Below, one piece after another: positions 20,546-31,107 of a stretch of 64,000 nt of DNA. The notes under the pieces are model-generated. The model ran no database searches, was not told the DNA's origin, and worked only from the letters and a program-made list of their open reading frames with translations. Numbering within the stretch: position 1 is the stretch's first letter; the number at the start of each line of letters is the position of its first letter. Source of the stretch: an uncultured Luminiphilus sp. (GTDB taxonomy: Bacteria; Pseudomonadota; Gammaproteobacteria; Pseudomonadales; Halieaceae); the NCBI GenBank assembly GCA_905182485.1, contig CAJJBO010000014.1, forward strand, positions 16,060 through 80,059. The letters are read 5' to 3'. A program made the translations under genes and the position numbers.

Positions 20546-20571
20546 TTGCTAAGTCCTCTCTAACAGCGCGC

Positions 20572-20961
20572 TTAAACGCGACGCTTCTTGGGTGGGCGAC
20601 AACCGTTATGCGGGATTGGCGTCACATCGGTGATATTCGTAATCTTGTAGCCGCAACTATTGAGAGCACGCACCGCTGACTCTCGACCCGGTCCTGGGCC
20701 CTTTACTTGGACATCTAAGTTTCTCAGTCCGTATTCTTTGGCTGCCTCACCTGCTCGCTCTGCCGCAACCTGTGCAGCAAAGGGCGTTGATTTACGCGAG
20801 CCACGGAACCCGGAACCACCAGCGGTGGCCCAACTCAAGGTATTACCCTGCCGGTCCGTAATCGTGATAATGGTGTTGTTAAACGACGCATGGATGTGCG
20901 CGACACCATCGACCACCTGCTTGGTGATCTTCCGTTTTGTTGTCTTGGCGTTTTTTGCCAT
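20572..20961 (-). CDS. rpsK: 30S ribosomal protein S11
   Basis: S11 forms part of the platform near the mRNA exit. Seen: [37 protein letters not shown] and the C-terminal [19 protein letters not shown], all diagnostic. It is 129 residues, as in E. coli, and lies 26 bases before rpsD. Confidence 0.98.
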   Translation of the reverse strand: MAKNAKTTKRKITKQVVDGVAHIHASFNNTIITITDRQGNTLSWATAGGSGFRGSRKSTPFAAQVAAERAGEAAKEYGLRNLDVQVKGPGPGRESAVRALNSCGYKITNITDVTPIPHNGCRPPKKRRV

Positions 20962-21050
20962 CTGTCTTCTCGCTTTAATATCGACGCTACAAACAGTGAT
21001 GTAGCTCCACCAAAGTCATCGCCCATTTACTGCCCCGGGCGACTGCCTAT

Positions 21051-21407
21051 TTACCTTCGTATGGGCTTTCGCGGCCCTTTTCTTGTTCTAGCGTTCGTCT
21101 TGGTACGCTGACCGCGCAACGGTAGACCCCGGCGATGTCGCAAACCGCGATTACAACCCAGATCCATCAATCGTTTGATGTTCATAGACACCTCACGACG
21201 CAAATCTCCTTCTACATTCATATCTGAAACCAGTGAACGCAACTGATCCAACTCACCGTCAGACAACTCGCCAATCTTGGTCGTCTCGGGAATGTTGCTC
21301 ACTTCACAGAGCTTCTTGGCCTGCGTTCTGCCAATACCAAAAATATGTGTCAGGGAGATCACTGCATGTTTGTGATCTGGAATGTTGACCCCGGCGATAC
21401 GCGCCAT
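21051..21407 (-). CDS. rpsM: 30S ribosomal protein S13
   Basis: S13 sits in the 30S head and contacts the P-site tRNA and 50S. The protein begins [20 protein letters not shown] and has [20 protein letters not shown] and a basic C-terminal tail RTRKGPRKP. It is 118 residues, as in E. coli, and first in the alpha operon after rpmJ. Confidence 0.98.
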   Translation of the reverse strand: MARIAGVNIPDHKHAVISLTHIFGIGRTQAKKLCEVSNIPETTKIGELSDGELDQLRSLVSDMNVEGDLRREVSMNIKRLMDLGCNRGLRHRRGLPLRGQRTKTNARTRKGPRKPIRR

Positions 21408-21512
21408 CTTTTATCTCCACACCTGTTGAGCGGCACATAAAAAGGTGCACGCAGTCTGCTCGTCCCACTTTGGGGCGCGCATCTTAATGATTTGATTGCA
21501 AAGCTTCAAGGC

Positions 21513-21629
21513 TTAGCCCTGGCGTTGCTTGTGTCGGGGGTCAGAAGAACAAATCACCCTGACCACACCATTACGCCGCACCACTTTGCAGTTACGACAC
21601 ATTTTCTTTACCGAAGCTCGCACTTTCAT
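21513..21629 (-). CDS. rpmJ: 50S ribosomal protein L36
   Basis: This is a 38-residue zinc-ribbon protein of the large subunit, beginning [19 protein letters not shown] and ending DPRHKQRQG. The zinc ligands Cys11, Cys14, Cys27 and His33 are all present, so this is the zinc-binding (C+) form. An AGGAG lies 8 bases before the ATG. It lies between secY and rpsM, its standard place. Confidence 0.96.
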   Translation of the reverse strand: MKVRASVKKMCRNCKVVRRNGVVRVICSSDPRHKQRQG

Positions 21630-21645
21630 CGGAAACTCCTAGTTC

Positions 21646-22961
21646 CTATCTCACCCGACCTGCAGGGCTCACGCTCCCGAGGTTGGCTTTCTTCATCACG
21701 CCTTCATATTGGTGTGACATTAAATGACTTTGTACTTGAGCCATAAAATCCATGACTACAACCACCACGATCAACATTGACGTGCCGCCAAGGTAAAAAG
21801 GCACGTTGAACATCACGACTAAAAACTGGGGCAGTAGGCACACTAAAGCGATGTAGGCAGAACCAAACACCGTCAATCTCGTCAGCACACCATCAATGTA
21901 ATTGGCGGTTTGTTGTCCCGGGCGAATTCCGGGCACAAATGCCCCAGAACGCTTGAGGTTATCGGCCACTTCCTGCGGATTGAACATTAGGGCCGTGTAG
22001 AAAAAACAGAAGAAAACAATAAAGCCGGTAAACAACAAAATATTTAACGGCTGACCGGGACCAATCGCCACCGCCAAGTCCTGCAACCAATCGGCGCTAT
22101 CGCCGCTACCAAACCACTGCGCGACCGAAGCCGGAAATAACAAAATGGAGCTGGCAAAAATAGCGGGGATAACCCCTGCCATATTCACTTTTAAAGGCAA
22201 ATGCGACGCTTGAGCTTGCATCATCTTGCGACCCTGCTGTCGCTTTGCGTAATTCACCGTGATACGGCGCTGTCCACGCTCGATGAACACCACCAAATAG
22301 ATCACAACGGCTGCCAAGACCAAAATACCCAGCAAAATCAGAATGCTTATTTCACCTTGTCTCGCCTGCTCGAGGGACTGCCCGATGGCTGCAGGTAAAC
22401 CGGCCACAATACCGGCAAAAATCAACAACGAGATCCCGTTTCCGACACCGCGCTCCGTAATTTGCTCGCCCAACCACATCATGAATACCGCGCCGGTGAC
22501 CAGAGAGGCGACTGCCGTCACATAAAAGCTGAATCCGGTAACGTAGGTCAGGCCTTGGTTGGCCAATCCCACGGTCATGCCAGAGCCTTGCACCAGCGCC
22601 AGCACGACGGTCAGATAGCGGGTCCACTGAGAAATCTTGCGGCGACCGCTGTCACCTTCTTTCTTTAACTGCTCTAGCTGCGGCGTCACTGCCGTCATCA
22701 GCTGCATAATAATGGAGGCCGATATGTAAGGCAGAATGCCCAACGCTAAGATACTCATGCGCTCCAGCGCACCACCCGAAAAGACATTAGCCAAGCCTAA
22801 AATGGTGCCCTGATTTTGATCAAATAACGCCGACAACTGCTCTGGATCAATACCGAGTCCGATTAGCCAACTCGGGGTAATCAACAGCGCAATCAGCACT
22901 AGCGGCTTGTTAAGAGCTCCCCCATGCCGGCTGAATTCATTGTAGGCATACCATTCGCCAT
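21646..22961 (-). CDS. secY: Protein translocase subunit SecY, N-terminal frame breaks
   Basis: SecY is the channel of the Sec translocon in the inner membrane and works with SecE from this same window. About ten helices are visible, with [20 protein letters not shown], the GERGQRR-like cytoplasmic loop [33 protein letters not shown] and [14 protein letters not shown]. The clean frame begins only at 22899, but upstream in another phase the expected start reads [17 protein letters not shown] from the ATG at 22961, three bases after the rplO stop. At least two indels lie between 22860 and 22905, garbling the first helix. The repaired length is about 438 residues, as in the family. Confidence 0.93.
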
Positions 22962-22964
22962 CGA

Positions 22965-23411
22965 TTACGCCTCGACGCTCCCACCAGCGGCTTCGATAGC
23001 TGCTCGTGCACCCTTGGTCACCGTAATGCCCGATATTTTGACGGCGCGCGTTATCTCTCCAGACAAAAACACGCGAACACGCGCGACGTCTTCTCTAATT
23101 AGATCAGCTGATTTCAAGGCCGCAATATCGATGGTGTCACCTTCGACTAGGTTCAATTCGTGCAGTCGCACTTCGGCAGTAGTCCTACCGATACGAGACG
23201 TAAAACCGTACTTCGGCAACCGCTTCTGCAGTGGCATTTGGCCGCCCTCAAAGCCCGCTTTTACCGTGCCACCTGAGCGAGACTTCAGTCCTTTATGACC
23301 GCGACCCGCCGTCTTTCCGTTTCCAGAACCAATACCGCGGCCTACACGCTTTGCGTCACGCTTCGCGCCCGGTGCCGGACTCAAACTATTCAAACGCATT
23401 TCGTCAGACAT
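22965..23411 (-). CDS. rplO: 50S ribosomal protein L15
   Basis: L15 is a late 50S assembly protein. The protein contains [38 protein letters not shown] and [21 protein letters not shown] place the start at the ATG at 23411 ([11 protein letters not shown]), which overlaps the rpmD stop by 8 bases; the ATG at 23399 would also work. It is 148 residues. Confidence 0.95.
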   Translation of the reverse strand: MSDEMRLNSLSPAPGAKRDAKRVGRGIGSGNGKTAGRGHKGLKSRSGGTVKAGFEGGQMPLQKRLPKYGFTSRIGRTTAEVRLHELNLVEGDTIDIAALKSADLIREDVARVRVFLSGEITRAVKISGITVTKGARAAIEAAGGSVEA

Positions 23412-23598
23412 TGCTCTCGTCCTCCACACGCACGAGGTAATTGACCTTGTTGATCATGCCTCGCACTGACGGTGTGTCTTCCACTTCGACAGTGTGGCCA
23501 ATACGACGCAGACCCAGCCCCGCCACACAAGCTTTATGCTTCTGCAGTCGACCGTGAATACTGCGAACTTGTGTCACTTTAATCATCGCTTTGCTCAT
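23404..23598 (-). CDS. rpmD: 50S ribosomal protein L30
   Basis: This is a 64-residue L30 of the short bacterial type, with [39 protein letters not shown] and a final [14 protein letters not shown]. It lies between rpsE and rplO in the spc operon. A second ATG four codons in (MIKVTQV) may be the actual start. Confidence 0.95.
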   Translation of the reverse strand: MSKAMIKVTQVRSIHGRLQKHKACVAGLGLRRIGHTVEVEDTPSVRGMINKVNYLVRVEDESNV

Positions 23599-23615
23599 TA
23601 TCCTTGCCTCGCCAA

Positions 23616-24138
23616 TCAGCTGAGGATTTCTTCTACGCTGAGACCGCGACGTGCCGCGACATCCTCAGGAGAAATCATGTCACGCAGGCCTTTGTAGGTC
23701 GCCTGAACAACGTTAACGGGGTTGGTAGAGCCGTAGCACTTTGCCAGGACGTTGTGGACACCTGCCAGCTCTAAAACTGACCGCATCGCACCCCCGGCAA
23801 TCACGCCCGTTCCCTCAGAGGCGGGCTGCATATAGACCTTTGAAGCACCATGAGCAGCCCTAATTGGATACTGCAGCGTGCCGTTTACCAACTGCACTTT
23901 CACCATATTGCGGCGTGCTGCTTCCATCGCCTTCTGTAATCGCAACTGGCACTTCTCGTGCTTTACCACGTCCGTACCCGACTCGACCTTTACCGTCTCC
24001 CACCACCGTAAGGGCGGTAAAACTCATAATCCGGCCACCTTTCACGGTCTTAGCGACGCGGTTAACCTGTACCAATTTCTCTTGCAGGTCGCCTTCGGTG
24101 CGCTGCTCACGCTGCTGTTTCTTGTCGTTCATTGCCAT
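23616..24138 (-). CDS. rpsE: 30S ribosomal protein S5, one frameshift
   Basis: S5 helps hold decoding fidelity at the mRNA entrance. The N-terminal part has [20 protein letters not shown] and [21 protein letters not shown]; a second frame continues [16 protein letters not shown] and [20 protein letters not shown]. The break lies near 23933, where one extra A in GATTACAGAAG explains the shift. The repaired protein is 173 residues (E. coli 167). Confidence 0.95.
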
Positions 24139-24141
24139 CTC

Positions 24142-24492
24142 TTAAAACTCCAGTCCGCCTTCACGAGCGGCTTCTGCAAGGGCTTTTACCCGACCGTGAT
24201 ATCGAAATCCTGACCGGTCAAAGGCGACCGTGGAAACACCCGCTGCCTTCGCTCGTTCAGCAACCAATTTACCCACCGCACCGGCCGCAGTCATATTGCC
24301 TGTCGCATCCGCACGCAACGCTTTGTCCAGCGTCGACGCCTGCGCAAGAACAGTCCTACTATCGCCTGCAATCACCTGCGCATAAATATGCCGTGGTGTG
24401 CGGTGGACAGACAGCCGGACAGTCCCTGCAGTGCGCATCTGCACTCTGGACTTCTTTGCTCGGCGCAATCGCGCTTGTGTTTTCGTATTCAT
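24142..24492 (-). CDS. rplR: 50S ribosomal protein L18
   Basis: L18 bridges 5S rRNA to the large subunit with L5. Seen: [16 protein letters not shown], an Ala-rich middle, and the conserved C-terminal [26 protein letters not shown] segment. It is 116 residues, typical, with an intact frame, and lies 3 bases before rpsE. Confidence 0.96.
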   Translation of the reverse strand: MNTKTQARLRRAKKSRVQMRTAGTVRLSVHRTPRHIYAQVIAGDSRTVLAQASTLDKALRADATGNMTAAGAVGKLVAERAKAAGVSTVAFDRSGFRYHGRVKALAEAAREGGLEF

Positions 24493-24504
24493 AACGGGTT
24501 CCGA

Positions 24505-25032
24505 TTACTTTTTCTTGGCTTCTTTACGTCGGACGTGCTCGTCCGCATAACGAATGCCTTTGCCCTTGTAAGGCTCTGGCGGACGGAAGCTGCGAATTTC
24601 TGCGGCCGCTTGGCCCACAGCCTGCTTGTCGATGCCAGAGATCACGATCTCTGTTTGCGTCGGCGTGTCAGCGGACAATCCCTCTGCCAACTGATAGTCA
24701 ACAGGATGAGACAGACCAATCGTTAGATTGACTGACTGACCTGAGGCCTTTGCACGATAACCAACGCCATTGAGCAACAGCCGCTTTTCCCAGCCCTCTG
24801 AGACACCCTTCACCATGTTGGCAAGCAGCGAACGGGTTGTTCCAGCCATGGCACGGCAGTCATCGTTGTCATAGGTAATAGTGGCGACGTCTTCCGCGAC
24901 GCTGACACCAATACCATTGGTCAGCATCAGGTCCAACGAACCCTTGCCGCCTTTAACGGAGATGTTCGCGCCGTCAATATTGATATCAACCCCTTTAGGG
25001 ACCGCGACTGGGCTATTTGCTACACGAGACAT
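24505..25032 (-). CDS. rplF: 50S ribosomal protein L6
   Basis: L6 sits near the factor-binding site of the 50S subunit. Two duplicated domains are visible, with the C-terminal signature PPEPYKGKGIRYADEHVRRK. It is 175 residues, close to the usual 177, with an intact frame. It lies between rpsH and rplR. Confidence 0.97.
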   Translation of the reverse strand: MSRVANSPVAVPKGVDINIDGANISVKGGKGSLDLMLTNGIGVSVAEDVATITYDNDDCRAMAGTTRSLLANMVKGVSEGWEKRLLLNGVGYRAKASGQSVNLTIGLSHPVDYQLAEGLSADTPTQTEIVISGIDKQAVGQAAAEIRSFRPPEPYKGKGIRYADEHVRRKEAKKK

Positions 25033-25056
25033 TTTTCAAACGCTCCAATTCTTTAT

Positions 25057-25452
25057 TCAGAAGACGGTGCAGAGGACTTCGCCCCCCACACCGGCAGCAC
25101 GAGCGGCACGATCTGTCATGACACCTTGCGAAGTGGAGACAATCGCCACCCCTAGGCCGCCACGAACGGTGGGCAACCCGTCCTTACCTGAGTACCGGCG
25201 TAAAGACGGCTTACTGATTCGGTCTATCTCGGCTATCACCGGCTTGCCCTCGTAATACTTGAGGTCAATGTGGAGACGCGGCTTGCCCGAACTCTCGTCG
25301 TACCGGTGCCCTGCAATGTATCCCTCTTGCTCCAGGACCTTTGCCACAGACACTTTCAACTTGGACCCCGGCATATCAACATTCTGTTTGCCTGCCATTT
25401 GCGCATTGCGCAAGCGGGTCAACATATCGCTCAACGGATCTTGCATGCTCAT
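25057..25452 (-). CDS. rpsH: 30S ribosomal protein S8
   Basis: S8 binds central 16S rRNA and, in E. coli, represses the spc operon by binding its mRNA near rplE. Seen: [19 protein letters not shown] at the start and the C-terminal [20 protein letters not shown]. It is 131 residues with an intact frame. The regulatory role is inferred from the family. Confidence 0.97.
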   Translation of the reverse strand: MSMQDPLSDMLTRLRNAQMAGKQNVDMPGSKLKVSVAKVLEQEGYIAGHRYDESSGKPRLHIDLKYYEGKPVIAEIDRISKPSLRRYSGKDGLPTVRGGLGVAIVSTSQGVMTDRAARAAGVGGEVLCTVF

Positions 25453-25466
25453 TTAAAAGTTCTCCG

Positions 25467-25772
25467 TTACCAGCTGGACTTAACCAGACCCGGTACATCG
25501 CCGCGCATGGCGGCTTCCCTTAGCTTGTTACGACACAAGCCAAATTTTCGATAAACACCGTGTGGCCGACCTGTCACCTGGCAGCGTCGCCGCTGGCGGA
25601 CAGGGCTGGCGTTGCGGGGCAACTTTTGAAATGCGATCTGTGCTTCCCATCGCTCCTCATCGGACGTATTCAAATTGGCGATGGTTTCCTTAAGCTGTGC
25701 GCGTTTCGCTGCAAACTTCTCAACGGTCCGTGCACGCTTAGCCTCGCGGGCAACCATGGATTTCTTAGCCAT
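25467..25772 (-). CDS. rpsN: 30S ribosomal protein S14, zinc-free type
   Basis: This is a 101-residue long-form S14 with the C-terminal signature [20 protein letters not shown]. Single Cys residues occur (RRRCQVTG and GLCRN), but the two CxxC pairs of the short zinc form are absent, so this is the C-minus form. It lies 12 bases after rplE. The frame is intact. Confidence 0.97.
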   Translation of the reverse strand: MAKKSMVAREAKRARTVEKFAAKRAQLKETIANLNTSDEERWEAQIAFQKLPRNASPVRQRRRCQVTGRPHGVYRKFGLCRNKLREAAMRGDVPGLVKSSW

Positions 25773-25784
25773 ATCTCTGATGCC

Positions 25785-26331
25785 TCAGCTTCTGAAGGGG
25801 AAGTTAAACGCCGCAAGCAACGCCCGACCCTGTTCATCGTTTGCCGCAGTGGTGGCAGATGGTGATGTCCATGCCCCGCAGCTTGTCAATTTGGTCGTAA
25901 TCAACTTCTGGGAAAATGATCTGCTCTGTCACGCCCATGGCAAAGTTGCCGCGACCGTCAAACTGCTTTGGGCTCACATGCCTCGGAAGTCACGCACCCG
26001 GGGGATTGAGATGCTGATGAGGCGGTCCAGGAACTCGTACATCCGCTCATCGCGCAGCGTCACCTTGCAGCCGATCGGCCAGCCATCCCGAATCTTGAAG
26101 CCGGCAATCGACTTGCGAGATTTGGTGACTCACAGGCTTTTGCCCGGCAATTTTTGCCATATCTGCTTCAGCGTGCTTTCCAGCACTTTCTTGTCTCCCA
26201 ACCGCCTCTCCAACACCCATATTCAAGGTGATTTTGGAAATGCGCGGCACCGCCATCACATTCTCAAGACCCAGCTCTTCTTGCAGCTTAGGCACAATCT
26301 CGGTCCGATACATTTCTTTCAGCGCTGTCAT
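25785..26331 (-). CDS. rplE: 50S ribosomal protein L5, several frameshifts
   Basis: L5 binds 5S rRNA and contacts P-site tRNA. The start [20 protein letters not shown] and [15 protein letters not shown] are in one frame. Later pieces in other frames give [18 protein letters not shown] then [33 protein letters not shown] and finally the expected end [16 protein letters not shown] with the TGA at 25785. At least four indels are needed (near 26205, 26125, 25985 and 25830). The span gives about 181 residues, as expected for L5. No single piece is a functional short protein. Confidence 0.92.
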
Positions 26332-26359
26332 CTCTTCAATGCCTCTGTTTCAACTGGGC

Positions 26360-26674
26360 TCAGGCGTCAACTAAGTCGCCAGACGGCCTAAAGACGCGCA
26401 CTTTCTTGCCGTCTTCAACCCGATACCCCACTCGCTCGCCCTTACCGGACTTGCTATTAAATATCGCCAGGTTCGACGCCCGAATCGGCGCCTCCTGCTC
26501 GACGATGCCGCCCGCGACACCGGCCTGAGGGTTTGGCTTGGTGTGCTTCTTAACCATATTCACACCGCCCACGATCACGCGATCACTGTCTAGCAACCGC
26601 CGCACCGTGCCACGCTTTCCTTTGTCTTTTCCGGCAATCACGATCACGTCGTCATCACTCTTGAGCTTCGCCAT
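26360..26674 (-). CDS. rplX: 50S ribosomal protein L24
   Basis: L24 is an assembly initiator near the exit tunnel. It carries a KOW motif ([20 protein letters not shown]) and [18 protein letters not shown]. It is 104 residues, as usual, with an intact frame. Confidence 0.97.
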   Translation of the reverse strand: MAKLKSDDDVIVIAGKDKGKRGTVRRLLDSDRVIVGGVNMVKKHTKPNPQAGVAGGIVEQEAPIRASNLAIFNSKSGKGERVGYRVEDGKKVRVFRPSGDLVDA

Positions 26675-26697
26675 GGTCTGACCCTCTTAATCCTTGC

Positions 26698-27066
26698 TCA
26701 AATCACTTCTGGCGCGAGTGAAATTATTTTCATGAATTTCTCCCCACGCAACTCACGCGTCACTGGCCCAAATATACGAGTGCCAATCGGCGCGTCCTGG
26801 GCATTCAGCAGCACCGCCGCATTCTCGTCGAACTTGATCAGCGAACCGTCTGGGCGGCGCACGCCCTTCTTAGTGCGAACCACCACTGCCGTGATCACCT
26901 GCCCTTTCTTCACTTTGCCGCGAGGTATCGCTTCCTTAACAGTGACTTTAATCAGGTCACCAACGCGAGCGTAACGACGCTTAGAGCCGCCCAACACCTT
27001 GATACACATCACCCGACGTGCGCCACTGTTGTCAGCCACTTCTAAATACGACTGCGTCTGAATCAT
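26698..27066 (-). CDS. rplN: 50S ribosomal protein L14
   Basis: L14 forms intersubunit bridges. It begins [20 protein letters not shown] and contains [20 protein letters not shown] and [13 protein letters not shown]. It is 122 residues with an intact frame, the same length as in E. coli, and the first gene of the spc operon. Confidence 0.98.
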   Translation of the reverse strand: MIQTQSYLEVADNSGARRVMCIKVLGGSKRRYARVGDLIKVTVKEAIPRGKVKKGQVITAVVVRTKKGVRRPDGSLIKFDENAAVLLNAQDAPIGTRIFGPVTRELRGEKFMKIISLAPEVI

Positions 27067-27117
27067 TTTCTCTACTCCGCCAACGAGCGCTTATCGCTCG
27101 CACCATTGAGCCACATC

Positions 27118-27384
27118 TCAAATCTGAGTTGCGGTCTCCACGATCTCTACCAACGCCCAGCTCTTACTCTTGGACATCGGGCGCGACTCTGCGACCAATA
27201 CGGTGTCGCCCATACCAGCCTTGTTCTCTTCGTCATGTGCGTGCACCTTCGAAGACCGGGTAATATACTTTCCATATACCGGGTGCTTCACGCGCCGCTC
27301 AATCTTGACGGTAACCGTCTTGTCCATCTTGTCACTGACGATACGCCCCTGAAGGGTTCGTGTTTGATTTTCAGTCGATCCCAT
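27118..27384 (-). CDS. rpsQ: 30S ribosomal protein S17
   Basis: S17 is a primary binder of the 16S 5' domain. The OB-fold protein shows [39 protein letters not shown] and [18 protein letters not shown]. It is 88 residues. The ATG overlaps the rpmC stop by one base (TAATG). Confidence 0.97.
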   Translation of the reverse strand: MGSTENQTRTLQGRIVSDKMDKTVTVKIERRVKHPVYGKYITRSSKVHAHDEENKAGMGDTVLVAESRPMSKSKSWALVEIVETATQI

Positions 27385-27575
27385 TACTGTTCTGCCTTCT
27401 GTTGCATCACGGTTTTTACGCGCGCGATATCTCGCTTAGCCTGCTTCAGCAAATGGCTCTGGCCCAACTGGCCGGTGGCATTAGCCATTCGCAACTTAAA
27501 TTGCTCCTCGCGAAGCTTCAGCAACTGCTGATTAAGCTCATCGACCGACTTATCTCGAAGTTCACTTGCTTTCAT
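27384..27575 (-). CDS. rpmC: 50S ribosomal protein L29
   Basis: L29 is a helical hairpin at the tunnel exit near the SRP and trigger factor docking site. The 63 residues begin [20 protein letters not shown] and include [17 protein letters not shown]. The ATG at 27575 shares one base with the rplP stop (TGATG); a GTG one codon up is less likely. Confidence 0.96.
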   Translation of the reverse strand: MKASELRDKSVDELNQQLLKLREEQFKLRMANATGQLGQSHLLKQAKRDIARVKTVMQQKAEQ

Positions 27576-27989
27576 CACATCACCGATCGCTTCACAAACA
27601 TAGTCTGCAGAGGCAATTTCGCCGCAGCCAAGTCAAATGCTTCGCGCGCCAACTGCTCTGACACGCCCTCAACTTCATATAGCACTCGACCCGGCTTGGA
27701 TCTGCGCTACCCAGTACTCAACGTTACCCTTGCCCTTACCTTGGCGGACTTCGAGTGGCTTGCCCGTAATCGGCTTGTCAGGGAAGACACGAATCCAAAT
27801 CTTTCCGCCTCGCTTAATATGGCGAGTCATAGCACGACGAGCGGCCTCAATCTGGCGGGCAGTGATACGGCCTCGGCCTGTGGCCTTGAGCGCGTATTCA
27901 CCAAAACTCACCTTACTGCCACGCTCCGCCAGGCCGCGGTTACGGCCTTTTTGCATCTTGCGGAACTTGGTCCGTTTTGGTTGTAACAT
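27575..27989 (-). CDS. rplP: 50S ribosomal protein L16, one frameshift
   Basis: L16 helps place aminoacyl-tRNA in the A site. The start [20 protein letters not shown] and [20 protein letters not shown] are in one frame, up to EYWVAQIQ. After an extra base near 27697 the expected end follows: [19 protein letters not shown] and [13 protein letters not shown]. Repaired, it is 137 residues, close to the E. coli length. The first frame's stop inside the gene is therefore false. Confidence 0.95.
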
Positions 27990-28035
27990 CTTCTAATTCC
28001 TCAATCAGATAATCAGCTTGCGGCCGTCAAGGCGC

Positions 28036-28678
28036 TTACGCCTCTTGACCTTCGCCAATCACCTCACCTTTAAAAATCCAGACCTTGACGCCGATCACCC
28101 CATAAGTGGTGTGCGCCTCATAGGTGGCGTAATCAATGTCCGCACGCAGAGTGTGCAATGGCACTCGGCCTTCGCGATACCACTCGGACGCGCGATCTCA
28201 GCGCCACCCAGACGGCCGCAACATTGACACTTGATGCCCAAAGCACCCTGACGCATGGCATTTTGAACTGACCCGCTTCATGGCGCGACGGAACATTACA
28301 CGACGCTCCAACTGCTGCGCTACGTTCTGTGCAACGAGGCTCGCATCCAAATCAGGCTTGCGTATCTCTTCGATATTGATGTTGACTGGCACACCCATTT
28401 TCGCGGACAGCTCCTTGCGCAGGCCATCAACGTCTTCACCTTTCTTACCAATCACAATACCAGGACGTGCGGTATAGATGGTGATGCGAGCCGTTTGCGC
28501 TGGCCGCTCAATTTTGACCCGACTCACAGAGGCTGCATCCAAACGTTCTTGTTGGACTCGCGACCTCGATGTCGTTAATCAAGTTCTTCGCGTAGGACTT
28601 GCTGTCGGCATACCAGACCGAATTATGGTCCTTGACTATGCCGAGGCGAATACCTGTTGGATGTACCTTTTGACCCAT
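28036..28678 (-). CDS. rpsC: 30S ribosomal protein S3, several frameshifts
   Basis: S3 lies at the mRNA entrance and has helicase activity with S4 and S5. The start reads [20 protein letters not shown] from the ATG at 28678. A second frame gives the KH domain [20 protein letters not shown] and [12 protein letters not shown]. Further frames give [42 protein letters not shown] and the end VIGEGQEA. At least four indels are needed. The span is about 213 residues, slightly short of E. coli (233), because the C-terminal basic tail is brief. Confidence 0.92.
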
Positions 28679-28690
28679 GCGGTCGTCTCC

Positions 28691-29029
28691 TTAGCTTTCG
28701 CTATCCGCAACCTTGACCGTGATATGGCAGGTGCGTTTAAAAATTCGGTCTCCGCGGCCCTTTGCTCGGGGCTGAGACGTTTCATGGTAAAACCTTCATC
28801 GACGTAAATCGTCGACACAGAGAGCTCGTCGACATCTGCGCCTTCATTGTTTTCGGCGTTCGCAATGGCTGAGTTCAGCACCTTGCGCACCAATGTCTGC
28901 CGCTTTCTTGGTGCTGAACTCGAGCAAATTTAATGCCTCACCAACCGGCTTACCGCGGACTTGATCTGCGACCAGACGCGCCTTTTGTGCCGATATTCGG
29001 GCCGCCTTTAACTTGGCTGCTACTTCCAT
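28691..29029 (-). CDS. rplV: 50S ribosomal protein L22, two compensating frameshifts
   Basis: L22 lines the exit tunnel with a long loop. The first frame reads [20 protein letters not shown] and [14 protein letters not shown]; an extra G near 28893 shifts to [20 protein letters not shown] and [10 protein letters not shown] missing C near 28773 restores the phase, so the end is [25 protein letters not shown] with the TAA at 28691. Corrected length is 112 residues, normal for the family. The long apparent extension past 28691 is an artefact. Confidence 0.94.
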
Positions 29030-29047
29030 CTCTCTCTCCACCCAGCC

Positions 29048-29323
29048 TTAGCGCTTAGCCTTCTTGTCCACAATGTGGCCCTTGAAGGTTCGGGTAACGG
29101 CAAATTCGCCTAACTTATGGCCGACCATGTCCTCATTAATCAAAATAGGGACATGCTGCCGACCGTTATGAACCGCAATAGTCAGCCCAACCATATTGGG
29201 GGCGACCATAGACCGACGTGACCATGTCTTGATCGGGCGACGATCGTTCGCCTCAGCAGCAACTTCCACCTTCTTCATGAGGTGAAGGTCGATAAAGGGA
29301 CCTTTTTTTAATGAACGAGGCAC
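29048..29323 (-). CDS. rpsS: 30S ribosomal protein S19
   Basis: S19 forms a complex with S13 in the 30S head. It begins [20 protein letters not shown] and contains [20 protein letters not shown] and [17 protein letters not shown]. It is 91 residues with an intact frame and lies between rplB and rplV. Confidence 0.98.
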   Translation of the reverse strand: MPRSLKKGPFIDLHLMKKVEVAAEANDRRPIKTWSRRSMVAPNMVGLTIAVHNGRQHVPILINEDMVGHKLGEFAVTRTFKGHIVDKKAKR

Positions 29324-29344
29324 AGTATTTACTCTCCTGACCGT

Positions 29345-30169
29345 TTACTTCTTGCCGCGCCGGCGGACAATCATGCCGTCGGTGCGCTTGTTCTTTCGTG
29401 TTTTATAGCCCTTAGTCGGAACACCCCATGGCGTGACCGGATGACGGCCGCCTGATGTCTTTCCTTCACCACCACCGTGCGGGTGGTCAACCGGGTTCAT
29501 CGCCACACCGCGAACAGTGGGCCGAACGCCTCTCCAGCGCGCAGCGCCGGCCTTAGCCTAATTCGTAAACTGTGCTCTGAGTTAGAGACCTCTCCCAATG
29601 TCGCGCGGCAGTCGATGGGCACCTTGCGCATTTCACCCGACCGCAGTCGAATCGTCGCGTACTGCCCCTCACGTGCCACCAACTGCACTGAAGCGCCTGC
29701 GGAACGCGCCAACTGGGCGCCTTTTCCAGGCTTCAGCTCAATAGCATGCACAACAGACCCCACGGGGATACTGCGACTGGCAAGCAATTACCTGGCTTGA
29801 TCGGCGCCGCAGCACCTGAATGCAACACGTCTCCCGCTGCAACACCCTTCGGCGCAATATGTAACGACGCTCACCATCAGCGTACAGAACAGCGCGATGT
29901 GTGCGGTTCGGTTTGGGTCGTACTCTAGCGCTCAACTTTGGCAGCCAATACCGTCTTTAATGCGCTTAAAGTCTATCTTGCGATAATGCTGCTTGTGTCC
30001 GCCACCAATATGCCGAGTCGTGATACGCCCCGCATTGTTTCTGCCGCCCGTTTTCGACTTCTTCTCAAGAAGCGGTCCGTGCGGACGCTCCTTATGAAGA
30101 CCCTCTGTCACCACCTTAACCTGGTGGCGACGTCCTGCCGATGTGGGTTTACTCTTTAACGACTGCCAT
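29345..30169 (-). CDS. rplB: 50S ribosomal protein L2, several frameshifts
   Basis: L2 is needed for peptidyl transferase activity and subunit joining. Pieces in alternating frames follow the family order: MAVVK at the ATG at 30169, then [51 protein letters not shown], [20 protein letters not shown], then [20 protein letters not shown] and the end [14 protein letters not shown] (TAA at 29345). At least five indels are needed and nearly cancel: the span is 825 bases, giving 274 residues (E. coli 273). The catalytically important His lies in the [12 protein letters not shown] block. Confidence 0.93.
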
Positions 30170-30180
30170 GACTTACCACC

Positions 30181-30477
30181 TCAGCTCATCGACGCAAAGT
30201 CAATTTCTTGACCTTGCTCCACCCGCACGTAGGCTTTCTTCCACGACGGGCGTTTGCTCAAACCATATTTATTGCGCTTGGTTTTACCCTTAACGCGCAA
30301 AGTTGTGACACCGTTAACGGTGACTTTAAACAGCTGCTCCACGGACTGACGGATCTCAGCTTTTGTGGCATCCAGCGATACACGGAATACATACTGGTTA
30401 CTCTGGTCAGCCACGATCGCCGACTTCTCCGAGACATGTGGACCCAGCAGGATCTGAAAAACGCGCTCCGGATTCAT
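30181..30477 (-). CDS. rplW: 50S ribosomal protein L23
   Basis: L23 is the docking site for trigger factor at the tunnel exit. The 98 residues contain [39 protein letters not shown] and [19 protein letters not shown]. The start overlaps the rplD stop by 4 bases. The frame is intact. Confidence 0.97.
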   Translation of the reverse strand: MNPERVFQILLGPHVSEKSAIVADQSNQYVFRVSLDATKAEIRQSVEQLFKVTVNGVTTLRVKGKTKRNKYGLSKRPSWKKAYVRVEQGQEIDFASMS

Positions 30478-31091
30478 GCCAGGGTCTCCTCAAACTTCTT
30501 AATCGCATCGACAGTGATCATGACCTTTTCGTAAGCAATCAAGCTCACCGGATCAGCACCCTCGACATCCCGCACGTCGACTTTGTGCAAATTACGCGAC
30601 GCCAAGTAAAGATTCTTATCAACGCCGTCGGCGACGATCAGCACGTTATCCACGCCGTATTCGTTTAAGGCCTCCACGAGCAACTTCGTTTTAGGTTGCT
30701 CAACGTCGAACGTCTCAACGATCATCAGTCGATCAGTGCGCGCCAGCTCGGACAAAATAGAACGCATCGCTGCGCGATACATTTTTCGATTCACTTTTTG
30801 CGAGTGATCTTGCGGCTTCGCTGCAAAAGTCACACCACCAGAGCGCCAGATAGGTGAGCGGATGGTGCCTGCCCTTGCGCGTCCCGTGCCCTTCTGACGC
30901 CATGGCTTCTTGCCGCCACCCGCCACTTCTGAGCGCGTCTTTTGCGCTCTCGTTCCCTGCCGTGCGTCGGCAAGAAAGGCCGTGACCACTTGGTGGACTA
31001 ACGCCTCGTTATATTCGCGGGCAAAGTTCGTCTCAGAGACCGCGACAGTCCCCCCTGCTTGGTTACCCGGCTTGACTACACTTAATTCCAC
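30474..31091 (-). CDS. rplD: 50S ribosomal protein L4
   Basis: L4 reaches into the exit tunnel and, in E. coli, represses the S10 operon at transcription and translation. Seen: [40 protein letters not shown] and a C-terminal [15 protein letters not shown]. It is 205 residues with an intact frame. The predicted mRNA leader here is only about 50 bases, so E. coli-style L4 attenuation is not evident. Confidence 0.97.
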   Translation of the reverse strand: MELSVVKPGNQAGGTVAVSETNFAREYNEALVHQVVTAFLADARQGTRAQKTRSEVAGGGKKPWRQKGTGRARAGTIRSPIWRSGGVTFAAKPQDHSQKVNRKMYRAAMRSILSELARTDRLMIVETFDVEQPKTKLLVEALNEYGVDNVLIVADGVDKNLYLASRNLHKVDVRDVEGADPVSLIAYEKVMITVDAIKKFEETLA

Positions 31092-31107
31092 GTCTCGCCC
31101 CCGCTAC